From assembly GCF_003671715.1 (NCBI RefSeq), contig NZ_RAIF01000031.1, positions 194,234 to 234,160 of the forward strand: a stretch of 39,927 nt of DNA, in the 5' to 3' direction. How positions within the stretch are numbered: position 1 is the stretch's first letter; each line of letters opens with the position of its first letter. Both the position numbers and the translations under genes were made by a program. The notes under the pieces are model-generated. The model made no database searches, was not told the DNA's origin, and saw only the letters and a list, made by a program, of their open reading frames with translations. This DNA is from Streptomyces sp. E2N166 (GTDB lineage Bacteria; Actinomycetota; Actinomycetes; Streptomycetales; Streptomycetaceae). Shown here one piece after another: positions 32,420-39,864 of the stretch.

Positions 32420-32806
32420 ATGAGTTCCCTGCCCGCGCCGGGTCTACCGCACGTGGACGCCGTGACACCCGCCGTACTCGTGCTGCCGGGGCCTGTCTCC
32501 CAAGGGGAGACGCCCCGGCTCTGCGACGAGGTGCGCGCGCTGCTGGAAACCACCCGGGCCGAGGTGGTCGTCTGCGACGTCGGCGGGCTGGGACCGCCGG
32601 GGCTCGCCGTCGTCGACCTGCTGGCCCGCCTGGAGCTCACCGCCCGGCGGGCCGGGGGTCGGATCCGGCTGCGCGACCCCGACCCCGCCCTGCGCGGACT
32701 ACTGGACCTCGTCGGTCTCCGCTTCGAGACGGAGCGGCAGGCCGAACAGCGGGAACCACCGCTTGGTGTCCAGGAAGCAGTGGAACCCGGTGATGCGGCC
32801 GTCTGA
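32420..32806 (+). CDS. STAS-domain protein (anti-anti-sigma-like)
   Basis: 128 residues from ATG 32420; GTG 32453 is possible and neither has a strong ribosome site. VLVLPGPVSQGETPRLCDEV, VVVCDVGGLGPPGLAVVDLL and RIRLRDPDPALRGLLDLVGL follow the beta-alpha pattern of STAS domains. The position of the phosphorylatable Ser in SpoIIAA-type proteins reads GLGPPG, without Ser/Thr, so classical switch control by phosphorylation is unlikely. The last 36 codons (32699-32806) lie antisense over the 3' end of the sigma factor gene. The tail EPPLGVQEAVEPGDAAV is thus a by-product of, or constrained by, that overlap. Confidence 0.75.
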   Translation: MSSLPAPGLPHVDAVTPAVLVLPGPVSQGETPRLCDEVRALLETTRAEVVVCDVGGLGPPGLAVVDLLARLELTARRAGGRIRLRDPDPALRGLLDLVGLRFETERQAEQREPPLGVQEAVEPGDAAV

Positions 32807-33703
32807 GATCTCCAGCACCTGGACCGCCCACGGCGCGAAGCCGCCCGCCTCCTCGTCCGGCTTGTAGTGCGCGAAGGCCGGCAGCCCGTTGGCCTCGACC
32901 GGTACCAGCCGCGACTTCGCGCACGCGGCGCCGAGGGTGGTCATGAAGCCGGTGATGTCCGCCGAACCCGACAGCCACAGGTCGAACGGCGGCATCGTCA
33001 TGACGGCGTCCTCGTGCAGCAGCGCCGTCAGCGCCGTCATGTCGTAGCCCTCGAAGGCCGCGACGTAGCGGTCCAGGAGCTTCTGCTGCTCCTCGTCCAG
33101 GGGGTCGGAGACCGCCGCGCCGTCCCCCTGGTCCGCCCGCTCGGCGAGGGTCGCGCGGGCGCGCTGCAGGGCGCTGTTGACGGAGGCGACCGTCGTGCCG
33201 AGCAGCTCGGCGACCTCGCTCGCCTTCCAGGCCAGCACCTCGCGCAGGATCAGCACCGCCCGCTGCTTGGGCGGCAGCTGCTGCAGGGCGGCCATGAAGG
33301 CGAGCCGCACGGACTCCTTGGCGACCGCGGCCTCGGCCGGGTCGGCGGTCGAGGGCAGTACGCGGGCGTCCGGCATCGGCTCCAGCCAGGTGTGGTCCGG
33401 GCGGGGGGACAGGGCGGCCTGGGCGAGCGGCGTGGAGTCCGTCAGGTCCATCGGGCGGGCCCGCTTGTTGCCCGCGGACAGCATGTCCAGGCAGACGTTG
33501 GTCGCGATGCGGTAGAGCCAGGAACGGAGGCTGGAGCGCCCCTCGAACTTGTCGTAGCTCCGCCAGGCGCGGACCAGGGTGTCCTGGACCGCGTCCTCGG
33601 CCTCGAAGGAGGAACCGAGCATCCGGTAGCAGTACCCCGTCAGCTCGACCCGGTGCTTGTCCAGCGCGGAGTCCAGCTCCGTCGTCACGGTGCCGTTGGT
33701 CAT
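32699..33703 (-). CDS. ECF sigma factor with C-terminal SnoaL-like domain (SigG/SigX5 type)
   Basis: 334 residues from ATG 33703. Region 2 has YCYRMLGSSFEAEDAVQDTL, WRSYDKFEGRSSLRSWLYRI and ATNVCLDML. Region 4 has ALQQLPPKQRAVLILREVLA and WKASEVAELLGTTVASVNSA. Residues about 210-330 form a SnoaL/NTF2-like domain (LDRYVAAFEGYDMTALTALL, MTMPPFDLWLSGSADITGF). In ECF groups of this type the extra domain replaces a separate anti-sigma factor and tunes activity, perhaps through a small ligand. No anti-sigma gene is adjacent, consistent with that. The 3' end overlaps the STAS gene on the opposite strand by 108 bp. 106 bp downstream of the MFS gene on the same strand. Confidence 0.9.
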   Translation of the reverse strand: MTNGTVTTELDSALDKHRVELTGYCYRMLGSSFEAEDAVQDTLVRAWRSYDKFEGRSSLRSWLYRIATNVCLDMLSAGNKRARPMDLTDSTPLAQAALSPRPDHTWLEPMPDARVLPSTADPAEAAVAKESVRLAFMAALQQLPPKQRAVLILREVLAWKASEVAELLGTTVASVNSALQRARATLAERADQGDGAAVSDPLDEEQQKLLDRYVAAFEGYDMTALTALLHEDAVMTMPPFDLWLSGSADITGFMTTLGAACAKSRLVPVEANGLPAFAHYKPDEEAGGFAPWAVQVLEISDGRITGFHCFLDTKRWFPLFGLPLRLEAETDEVQ

Positions 33704-33809
33704 CGTCCACCCACCCCTGTGGCGTCCTTCGTGCGCGTCTTCGCGCCTCGCACTTCGGAAGCTACCGCAGGGGACTGACAATGGCCTGTGCAGTCAGGAA
33801 AGGCGCAGG

Positions 33810-35117
33810 TCAGCGAGTGAGGCCGAAGACCCGCACCGGCGTGTTCGCGACCTGCCGGCGCGCCGCCAGGGAGCCGAGCACCGTGATCGCCACGACACCG
33901 GCCACCGCCAGCAGCCCGACGCCGACCGTGCCGGCCCAGCCGCCGGAGTGGAAGGCCACCGCGCCGACCGTGCTGCCCGCGCTGGAGCCGACGTAGTAGG
34001 CGGACTGGTACAGCGCCGAGGCCTGGGCGCGGCCGTTCGTGGCCGTCTTGCCGACCGCCGAGGACGCCACCGCGTGCCCGGCGAAGAAGCCAGCCGTGAT
34101 CAGCACCAGGCCCAGCAGGACCAGCGGCAGGGAAGGGGCGAGGGACAGCAGCAGGCCCGCCGCCGTCGTGCCGCCGCCCAGGTACAGCGCCCCGCGGCGG
34201 CCGAGGCGGCCCACCAGCCGGCCCGCCGTCGACGCCGAGACCGTGCCCACCAGGTAGACCAGGAAGATCGAGCCGATCAGGCCCTGCGGAAGCGAGAACG
34301 GGGCCTCCGCCAGGCGGTAGCCGATCACCGTGTAGACGCCGCCGAAGACCGTCATGAACAGGGCGCCGATCGCGTACAGGCGGCGCAGCAGCGGGTTGGC
34401 GAGGTGGTCCCGGACCGTACGGGCCAGGACGCGCGGGCGCAGCGAGCCCGGCGTGAAGTGCTTCGGCGCCGGCAGCAGCAGCCGGAAGGCCACCGCGCAC
34501 GCCACCGCCAGGACCCCGATCACGCCGACGGCGATCCGCCAGCCCCACTCCTGGGCCACCCAGCCGGTGATGACCCGGCCGCTCATCCCGCCCACGCTGT
34601 TGCCCGCCACGAACAGGCCGATCGCGGTGACCAGCGCGCGCGGGGTGACCTCCTCCGCCAGGTACGCCGTCGCCGACGCCGGCAGTCCGGCCAGCGCCGC
34701 GCCCTGCACCGCGCGCAGCGCGACCAGCGCCGGCAGCGACGGGGCGAAGGGGACCAGCAGTCCGACGGTCACCGCGACCGCCAGCGACGCCGTCATGACC
34801 GTACGCCGTCCGAAGCGCTCCGACAGCGCGCTCATCGGCAGCACGAACACCGCGAGGCCGCCGGTCGCGGCGGCCACCGTCCAGCTCGCGTCGCTCGCGG
34901 TGACGCCCATGTCGCCCGAGATGAGCGGCAGCAGGGCCTGGGTGGAGTAGAGGAGCGCGAAGGTCGCGACTCCCGCCAGGAACAGGGCGAGGCTCATCCG
35001 GCGGTAGCCGGGGCCGCCGGGGGCCATGCGCGAGTCGCGGGCGTCGGGGGCGTCGGAGGAAGAGACGGATGCAGCGGCGTCCACGGTGGTGGACGCCCCG
35101 GTATCGGCGGGAGTCAT
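33810..35117 (-). CDS. MFS transporter (YnfM-like drug or arabinose efflux family)
   Basis: 435 residues from ATG 35117 with about twelve hydrophobic segments. After an Ala/Ser/Asp-rich leader, transmembrane helix 1 begins MSLALFLAGVATFALLYSTQ. LSERFGRRTVMTASL is the loop 2-3 motif of the superfamily and RAVQGAALAGLPASATAYLA resembles motif B. Divergent from a LysR-type regulator at 35181 across a 63-bp gap, the classic arrangement for a regulator controlling its neighbour. The exported compound is unknown; YnfM relatives are assigned to efflux by similarity. Confidence 0.88.
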   Translation of the reverse strand: MTPADTGASTTVDAAASVSSSDAPDARDSRMAPGGPGYRRMSLALFLAGVATFALLYSTQALLPLISGDMGVTASDASWTVAAATGGLAVFVLPMSALSERFGRRTVMTASLAVAVTVGLLVPFAPSLPALVALRAVQGAALAGLPASATAYLAEEVTPRALVTAIGLFVAGNSVGGMSGRVITGWVAQEWGWRIAVGVIGVLAVACAVAFRLLLPAPKHFTPGSLRPRVLARTVRDHLANPLLRRLYAIGALFMTVFGGVYTVIGYRLAEAPFSLPQGLIGSIFLVYLVGTVSASTAGRLVGRLGRRGALYLGGGTTAAGLLLSLAPSLPLVLLGLVLITAGFFAGHAVASSAVGKTATNGRAQASALYQSAYYVGSSAGSTVGAVAFHSGGWAGTVGVGLLAVAGVVAITVLGSLAARRQVANTPVRVFGLTR

Positions 35118-35150
35118 GCTGCGAAGGTACGGAGAGCGTCACTCATCCGT

Positions 35151-35173
35151 CCAATGCATGGAATGGCCATAAT
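35151..35173. promoter_or_regulatory. Candidate LysR operator and -10 between MFS and LysR genes
   Basis: ATGCAT (35154-35159, within CCAATGCATGG) and ATGGCCAT (35163-35170) are adjacent dyads in the 63-bp divergent gap. CATAAT (35168-35173) is a near-consensus -10 that ends 7 bases before the LysR ATG, so binding here would repress the regulator. Confidence 0.5.
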
Positions 35174-35180
35174 CGTTCCC

Positions 35181-36134
35181 ATGGTGCATCAGCAAAGCTC
35201 ACAGGCCCGCCTGTCACCTTCCGGTGACACAGAAGACATCGTCGCGCTGCTCGCGCCCCGCCTCGCGCACTTCGCCGGCGTCGCCCGCACCGAGCACGTC
35301 ACCCGGGCCGCCCAGGAGATGAACGTCCCCCAGTCGACCCTCTCCCGCGCCCTCGTCCGCCTCGAAGCGGACCTCGGCGTCGACCTGTTCGTCCGCCGCG
35401 GCCGCACCCTCGCGCTGACCGTCGCCGGACGCACCTTCCTCGGCTCCGTCGAACGCGCCCTCGCCGAGGTCGAGCGCGCCGCCGACGAGGTCCGCGCGGA
35501 CGCCGACCCGGCCACCGGCAAGGTCGCCTTCGGCTTTCTGCACACCATGGGCGCCGAAACCGTCCCGGGCCTGCTGCACGCCTTCCGCGCCGACCACCCC
35601 CGCGTCCGCTTCAGCCTCGTCCAGAACTACGGCGAGGCCATGCTTGAACGTCTGCGCGCCGGCGAACTCGACCTTTGCCTGACCTCCCCGGTCCCGGACG
35701 CCCCCGACCTGGTCGCCCGCCGCCTCGACGAGCAGAAGCTGCGCCTGGTGGTCCCGGCCGACCACTCCCTGGCCGGCCGCAGGCGCATCCGCCTCGCCGA
35801 GGCCGCCGACGAGGCGTTCGTGACCCTGGAGCCCGGCTACGGCCTGCGCCGCATCACCGACGACCTGTGCAAGGAGGCCGGTTTCCGGCCCAGGGTGGCC
35901 TTCGAGGGGGAGGAGGCGGAGACGCTGCGCGGCCTGGTCGCGGCGGGCCTCGGGGTCGCCCTGCTGCCGCCGCCCGCCGTGCCCCGCCCCGGCGTGGTCG
36001 AACTGACGGTGACGGCCCCGCGTGCGGCCCGCGAGATCGGCGTGGCCTGGCTGGCGGGGCGTACGGACACGCCCCCGGTGGCCGCGTTCAAGAAGTTCCT
36101 GCTGTCGAGGCGCGGCCACCTGCTCCCGTCCTGA
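35181..36134 (+). CDS. LysR-family transcriptional regulator
   Basis: 317 residues from ATG 35181, with no ribosome site but CATAAT 7 bases upstream, suggesting a leaderless transcript. The winged helix-turn-helix is HFAGVARTEHVTRAAQEMNV followed by PQSTLSRALVRLEADLGVDL and FVRRGRTLALT. The rest is a LysR substrate-binding domain (KVAFGFLHTMGAETVPGLLH, LRLVVPADHSLAGRRRIRLA, VAAGLGVALLPPPAVP). It probably controls the divergent MFS gene. The stop codon lies inside the first copy of a 26-bp tandem repeat. Confidence 0.92.
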   Translation: MVHQQSSQARLSPSGDTEDIVALLAPRLAHFAGVARTEHVTRAAQEMNVPQSTLSRALVRLEADLGVDLFVRRGRTLALTVAGRTFLGSVERALAEVERAADEVRADADPATGKVAFGFLHTMGAETVPGLLHAFRADHPRVRFSLVQNYGEAMLERLRAGELDLCLTSPVPDAPDLVARRLDEQKLRLVVPADHSLAGRRRIRLAEAADEAFVTLEPGYGLRRITDDLCKEAGFRPRVAFEGEEAETLRGLVAAGLGVALLPPPAVPRPGVVELTVTAPRAAREIGVAWLAGRTDTPPVAAFKKFLLSRRGHLLPS

Positions 36135-36249
36135 CTCTGTCCGGCCCGCACCTGTCCTGACCCTGGCCGGCCCGCACCTGTCCTGACCCTGGCTGGCCCG
36201 CACCTGTCCTGACCCCGACCCGCCCGCACCCGTCCTGGCCCCGCGGACC
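36127..36249. repeat. 26-bp tandem repeat, about 4.7 copies
   Basis: Copies at 36127-36152, 36153-36178, 36179-36204 and 36205-36230, plus a partial copy 36231-36249. The core is TGTCCTGACCCTGG then CCGGCCCGCACC. Copies 1 and 2 differ at one base; the outer copies are more diverged. It lies between the convergent LysR and hydrolase genes and supplies the LysR stop codon. On the minus strand it reads as an open RTGAGQ-type peptide repeat, but nothing suggests it is translated. Confidence 0.9.
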
Positions 36250-36260
36250 GACCGGACCCG

Positions 36261-36287
36261 GGCTCCCCACCGCCGGTACGGGGAGCC
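36261..36287. terminator. Bidirectional terminator between LysR and hydrolase genes
   Basis: GGCTCCCC (36261-36268) and GGGGAGCC (36280-36287) form a perfect 8-bp stem with an 11-base loop, 17 bp from the hydrolase stop. Confidence 0.7.
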
Positions 36288-36303
36288 TCGCCGCCACCTG
36301 TCC

Positions 36304-37065
36304 CTACCGCCGCAACGACTTCCCGAACCCCACCGCCAACGGCATCCGCAGCCCCAGCGGCGGGGGAGCGGCCAGCGCGTCCTCCACGGGCCGCGAGAAC
36401 GAGTGCCCGAACAGCACGCCCATCACGAAGTCCTCGGTGAGCGCGGCGACCTCCTCCCGGTAGTGCCGCAAGCCGTGGCCGTCGGAGTGCACTTCGAACC
36501 GGCACACCGCGCGGTTCGCCTTCTTCGCCCGGGAGGCCAGCCGGAACGACAGCTCGGGGTCGCTGCGCTCGTCGTTCGTGCCGTGCACGATCAGTACCCG
36601 GCGCCCGGCGAGCTGCTTCACCGGTTCGGGTGGGGCGGCCACGTCCTCGTCGGGCAGCCAAGGGGCGATCGCCAGTGCCGAGTTGACGGCCTCGTGTCCG
36701 GCGGCGCGCAGTGCGGCGCGCCCGCCCATGTCGATGCCGACCAGGCAGACGGGCACGTCGCCGTAGAGCCGTACGGCCTCGTCGGCGGCCCAGTCGGCGT
36801 CCCGGGCGAGGCGGGCCTCGGCGCCGTTCCACCCCCGGTAGCGGTAGTGCACGACGTGTGCGGCCAGGCCCTCGTCCCGTCCCGCGCGGGCGAGCCGACG
36901 CCCCAACGCGCGTACGGACGCGGCCGCCAGCAACGGAGACGGCTTGCGGCTGGACACCTCGTCGCCGCCGGGGAGCAGCAGCACCACTCCGCTCACCGCC
37001 GTCCCCTGCGGACCGAGCGTTCGCCCCAGCCGGGCCTGGCGGACCGGCGTCGCTTGCTGTGCCAT
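36304..37065 (-). CDS. Alpha/beta hydrolase (dienelactone-hydrolase-like) with Asp nucleophile position
   Basis: 253 residues. The fold is visible from SGVVLLLPGGDEVSSRKPSP, HVVHYRYRGWNGAEARLARD, the nucleophile elbow VGIDMGGRAALRAAG, the acid strand VLIVHGTNDERSDPELSF and the histidine loop SDGHGLRHYREEV. The elbow reads G-I-D-M-G, so Asp occupies the place of the usual Ser. That is the arrangement of haloalkane dehalogenases and epoxide hydrolases, or it marks a non-hydrolytic member. No substrate is evident. Monocistronic, convergent with LysR and divergent from adenosine deaminase (156 bp). Confidence 0.75.
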   Translation of the reverse strand: MAQQATPVRQARLGRTLGPQGTAVSGVVLLLPGGDEVSSRKPSPLLAAASVRALGRRLARAGRDEGLAAHVVHYRYRGWNGAEARLARDADWAADEAVRLYGDVPVCLVGIDMGGRAALRAAGHEAVNSALAIAPWLPDEDVAAPPEPVKQLAGRRVLIVHGTNDERSDPELSFRLASRAKKANRAVCRFEVHSDGHGLRHYREEVAALTEDFVMGVLFGHSFSRPVEDALAAPPPLGLRMPLAVGFGKSLRR

Positions 37066-37193
37066 GGCAGAACATTCTCAGAAGACCGGGTGTACGCCAC
37101 CCGTCATCGCAGTCACCGTTACATATCGACGAGTACGTACACCGCGGCCCCGTATCCGGTCCGCATTCCGTGTCCGTGCGTTCACCTCACGTT

Positions 37194-37215
37194 CTACGCG
37201 CGTAGGAGTTAGAGT
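37194..37215 (+). promoter_or_regulatory. add: Perfect nucleoside-regulon palindrome before adenosine deaminase
   Basis: CTACGCGCGTAG (37194-37205) is identical to the site before the importer operon 12 kb away. TAGAGT (37210-37215) is a plausible -10, six bases before the ATG. GTTCACCTCAC at 37180 is adjacent but probably unrelated. Confidence 0.8.
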
Positions 37216-37221
37216 GCGGAA

Positions 37222-38391
37222 ATGACGAGCCAGAGCACCGCGAAGACCACCGCGAAGACTCCGACGCCGGACCAGATCCGCCGGGCGCCGAAGGTTCTGC
37301 TGCACGACCATCTCGACGGCGGGCTGCGTCCCGGCACGGTCGTCGAACTCGCCCGCGCGACCGGCTACTCGGCACTCCCCGAGACCGACGCCGACCGGCT
37401 CGGCGCCTGGTTCCACCGGGCCGCCGACTCCGGGTCGCTGGAGCGGTACCTGGAGACCTTCTCGCACACCGTCGGCGTCATGCAGACACGCGACGCCCTG
37501 GTCCGCGTCGCCGCCGAGTGCGCCGAGGACCTCGCCGAGGACGGCGTCGTCTACGCCGAGGTGCGGTACGCCCCCGAACAGCACCTGGAGGGCGGGCTCA
37601 GCCTCGAAGAGGTCGTCGAGGCCGTCAACGAGGGCTTCCGGGAGGGCGAGCGGCGTGCGCGGGACAACGGCCACCGCATCCGCGTCGGCGCCCTGCTCAC
37701 CGCCATGCGGCACGCCGCCCGCGCCCTGGAGATCGCCGAGCTGGCCAACCGCTACCGCGACCTCGGCGTCGTCGGATTCGACATCGCGGGCGCCGAGGCC
37801 GGGTACCCGCCCACCCGGCACCTGGACGCCTTCGAGTACCTCAAGCGCGAGAACAACCACTTCACGATCCACGCCGGCGAGGCCTTCGGGCTGCCGTCCA
37901 TCTGGCAGGCCCTCCAGTGGTGCGGTGCCGACCGGCTCGGGCACGGCGTGCGCATCATCGACGACATCCAGGTCCACGAGGACGGCACGGTAAAGCTCGG
38001 GCGGCTCGCCTCGTACGTCCGGGACAAGCGCATCCCGCTGGAGCTGTGCCCCAGCTCCAACCTCCAGACCGGTGCCGCGGACTCGTATGCCGAGCACCCG
38101 ATCGGGCTGCTGCGCCGGCTGCACTTCCGTGCCACCGTCAACACGGACAACCGGCTGATGTCGCACACAGGCATGAGCCGGGAATTCGAGCACCTTGTCG
38201 ACGCGTTCGGTTACACGCTCGAAGACATGCAGTGGTTCTCCGTCAATGCGATGAAATCAGCGTTCATTCCTTTCGATGAACGACTGGCCATGATCAATGA
38301 CGTGATCAAGCCCGGATATGCGGAGCTGAAATCCGAATGGCTGTTCCAGCAGGCGGCTTCCACCAGCGGTTCTTCGCAGGTCGAGGGCTGA
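37222..38391 (+). CDS. add: Adenosine deaminase
   Basis: 389 residues from ATG 37222. Converts adenosine and deoxyadenosine to inosine and deoxyinosine in the cytoplasm. The zinc ligands and catalytic residues are visible: LHDHLDGG (His28, His30), [15 protein letters not shown] (217-220), [17 protein letters not shown] and NTDN (307-310), with Asn where many family members have a second Asp, as I recall for other actinobacterial enzymes. The first 20 residues are a Lys/Thr-rich extension. Its promoter carries the same palindrome as the importer and lipoprotein genes, tying purine salvage to nucleoside uptake. Followed by a strong terminator. Confidence 0.96.
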   Translation: MTSQSTAKTTAKTPTPDQIRRAPKVLLHDHLDGGLRPGTVVELARATGYSALPETDADRLGAWFHRAADSGSLERYLETFSHTVGVMQTRDALVRVAAECAEDLAEDGVVYAEVRYAPEQHLEGGLSLEEVVEAVNEGFREGERRARDNGHRIRVGALLTAMRHAARALEIAELANRYRDLGVVGFDIAGAEAGYPPTRHLDAFEYLKRENNHFTIHAGEAFGLPSIWQALQWCGADRLGHGVRIIDDIQVHEDGTVKLGRLASYVRDKRIPLELCPSSNLQTGAADSYAEHPIGLLRRLHFRATVNTDNRLMSHTGMSREFEHLVDAFGYTLEDMQWFSVNAMKSAFIPFDERLAMINDVIKPGYAELKSEWLFQQAASTSGSSQVEG

Positions 38392-38412
38392 GCGGGAGTC
38401 GACGGTAATACG

Positions 38413-38449
38413 GAAATGCGGGCGGGCTTTCACAATCCGTCCGCATTTC
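38413..38449 (+). terminator. add: Terminator after adenosine deaminase
   Basis: GAAATGCGGGCGG (38413-38425) pairs with CCGTCCGCATTTC (38437-38449), 12 Watson-Crick pairs plus one G-T, with an 11-base loop, 21 bases after the stop. Confidence 0.85.
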
Positions 38450-38530
38450 GATGTTTGCCGGGAGGGGCGTGGCGTGTTTACGTTCAAGGACCGCTCACAT
38501 CCCCGTCATCCCATTTCGAGGACGCATTTC

Positions 38531-38899
38531 ATGAAGCAGTCTGCTGCCAAGACCCTCGGCGTCGCCGCCCTCGGTGCCGCATTCGCCGCCGCCGGCGCGG
38601 GCGCGGCCACCGCGGCCCCGGCGCTGCCGGACACCGCCCAGACGGTGGACTCGGTCGCCCGCACGCTCCCCGCGGAGACCGTCTCCCAGGTGGTGCCCGG
38701 CGCGGGCAACATCCTGGAGCAGGGCCGCCACGTCTCCGGCGTGGGTCTGACCGCTGCCCAGCCGGTGGTCGAGCAGGTAGTCGAACAGCAGCTCTCCGAA
38801 GGCCCGACCAAGCCGGTCGCCGGTCTGCTCGGCGGACTGCCCGCCAAGGGCCTGCCCACCCAGGGCCTGCCGGTCAACGGCCTCCCGATCGGCGGCTGA
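38531..38899 (+). CDS. Small secreted protein of unknown function with GLP repeats
   Basis: 122 residues from ATG 38531 (GAGGAC upstream). The sequence begins MKQSAAKTLGVAALGAAFAA and continues AGAGAATAAPALPD, a Sec signal peptide with a likely cut after ATA. The mature part has an amphipathic helix (QPVVEQVVEQQLSEG) and ends with three GLP repeats: KGLPTQGLPVNGLPIGG. There are no cysteines in the mature part and no recognisable domain. Similar short secreted proteins are, as I recall, common in Streptomyces and often misnamed ATP-binding proteins. An in-frame ATG/GTG further upstream (38474) would place a charged leader before the signal and is unlikely. Confidence 0.75.
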   Translation: MKQSAAKTLGVAALGAAFAAAGAGAATAAPALPDTAQTVDSVARTLPAETVSQVVPGAGNILEQGRHVSGVGLTAAQPVVEQVVEQQLSEGPTKPVAGLLGGLPAKGLPTQGLPVNGLPIGG

Positions 38900-38932
38900 G
38901 TCCCGCCTCCCCGCCTCTCCCCACGCGCCGAC

Positions 38933-38962
38933 GGGGCGCACCCGGTGTTCCGGGTGCGCCCC
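38933..38962. terminator. Strong hairpin between the secreted-protein and PspC genes
   Basis: GGGGCGCACCCGG (38933-38945) and CCGGGTGCGCCCC (38950-38962) form a perfect 13-bp stem with a TGTT loop. It serves the two convergent genes; the rest of the 114-bp gap shows nothing. Confidence 0.9.
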
Positions 38963-39013
38963 ATCGGTGTACCAGAGGGGAGGTGCGGGCGCCGGGCCGC
39001 TGTCACGGGCCCG

Positions 39014-39217
39014 TCACCAGGCGGTACGGGCGGCCTTCTCCTCGGACGGCAGCAGGAGCCACAGGGCGAGGTAGAGCAGGAACTGCGGGCCGGGCAGCAG
39101 GCAGGAGACCACGAAGATCACCCGCATCGTGCTGGTCGAGGTGCCGAAGCGCCGGGCCAGCGCGGCGCACACTCCGCCGATCATGCGGCCGTTGGTGGGG
39201 CGGGCGAGGCGGGACAT
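39014..39217 (-). CDS. Small PspC-domain membrane protein
   Basis: 67 residues from ATG 39217 with AAGGAG upstream. The whole protein is a PspC domain: RMIGGVCAALARRFGTSTST (the GVC.GLA phrase), MRVIFVVSCLLPGPQFLLYL as the hydrophobic segment and ALWLLLPSEE as the end. PspC proteins respond to envelope stress in enterobacteria; small actinobacterial members are of unknown role. TAGCGT (39285-39280) upstream is a possible -10. Confidence 0.88.
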   Translation of the reverse strand: MSRLARPTNGRMIGGVCAALARRFGTSTSTMRVIFVVSCLLPGPQFLLYLALWLLLPSEEKAARTAW

Positions 39218-39312
39218 CGCGGCTCCTTCGTGAGCGTGTGGTGGGGGCTGCCGATCGGCTTCCCCTTCATCTGCCTTCCACGCTACGGAGACGAACGGAA
39301 CAAAGCGTCGCT

Positions 39313-39864
39313 CTACGGGGCGATACCGACCCTGGGAATCGTCGGGGTCCGACCCTGAGCGGGCTCATCCCGGGGGACGTCCTCCCGGTGCCCCTGCTCG
39401 GGCCTGCGACGGAGCCGGGCCCGGCCCGCGGGTACGAGGGCGAGGTGAGCCAGGGCCACGCCCGCCGTGTTCAGGAGCAGCGAGTCGACGTCGACGACCT
39501 GACCGGGCACCCCGGTCTGGAGCAGTTCGATGCCCAGTGACAGCAGGGCCGCCGCCGCCATGGTGCGCAACAGCGAGGCCAGCGGCGAGACGGTCAGCCG
39601 GCCGCCCGCCATCGGCAGCAGCACGCCCAGCGGCGCCAGCAGGGCGAGCGACCCGCCGATGGTCCGGGCCGCCGCGGGCCAGCCGAGCGCCAGGTCGGCA
39701 CGGACCCCGTCGAGCGGCCGCAGGTTGGGCGGCAGCACCCAGGGGACGTCCAGCGGCCGCAGCGTGTACCAGGCGACAAACGCGAGATGTGCGACCAGGA
39801 GGACACTTCCTGTCACACGGATGCGGAGCGCGGCGCTGCCGCCGAGGAACCCATGACGCTGCAC
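39313..39864 (-). CDS. VanZ-like membrane protein
   Basis: 183 residues from GTG 39864 (AGGGA six bases upstream). Four to five hydrophobic segments: RVTGSVLLVAHLAFVAWYTL with RPLD (VanZ-like first helix), SLALLAPLGVLLPMAGG, LLRTMAAAALLSLGIELLQ and VDVDSLLLNTAGVALAHLAL. The ELLQ...R/VDVDDLLLNTAG phrase is the VanZ signature. The last 35 residues are basic and hydrophilic. VanZ confers low-level teicoplanin resistance in enterococci; most Streptomyces homologues are of unknown function. The 63 bp to the window end contain no further feature I can support. Confidence 0.85.
   Translation of the reverse strand: MQRHGFLGGSAALRIRVTGSVLLVAHLAFVAWYTLRPLDVPWVLPPNLRPLDGVRADLALGWPAAARTIGGSLALLAPLGVLLPMAGGRLTVSPLASLLRTMAAAALLSLGIELLQTGVPGQVVDVDSLLLNTAGVALAHLALVPAGRARLRRRPEQGHREDVPRDEPAQGRTPTIPRVGIAP

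Noticed and set aside
36127..36249. CRISPR-like array
   Set aside because: The units are contiguous with no spacers and are only 26 bp in tandem; no cas genes are near.
37180..37201. PHO box before adenosine deaminase (GTTCACCTCAC followed in 11-bp register by GTTCTACGCGC)
   Set aside because: The second unit matches poorly and overlaps the nucleoside palindrome; a single GTTCACC is expected by chance several times in this much sequence.
38474..38530. Longer start for the small secreted protein
   Set aside because: It would put a His/Arg-rich leader ahead of a textbook signal peptide; ATG 38531 has its own ribosome site.
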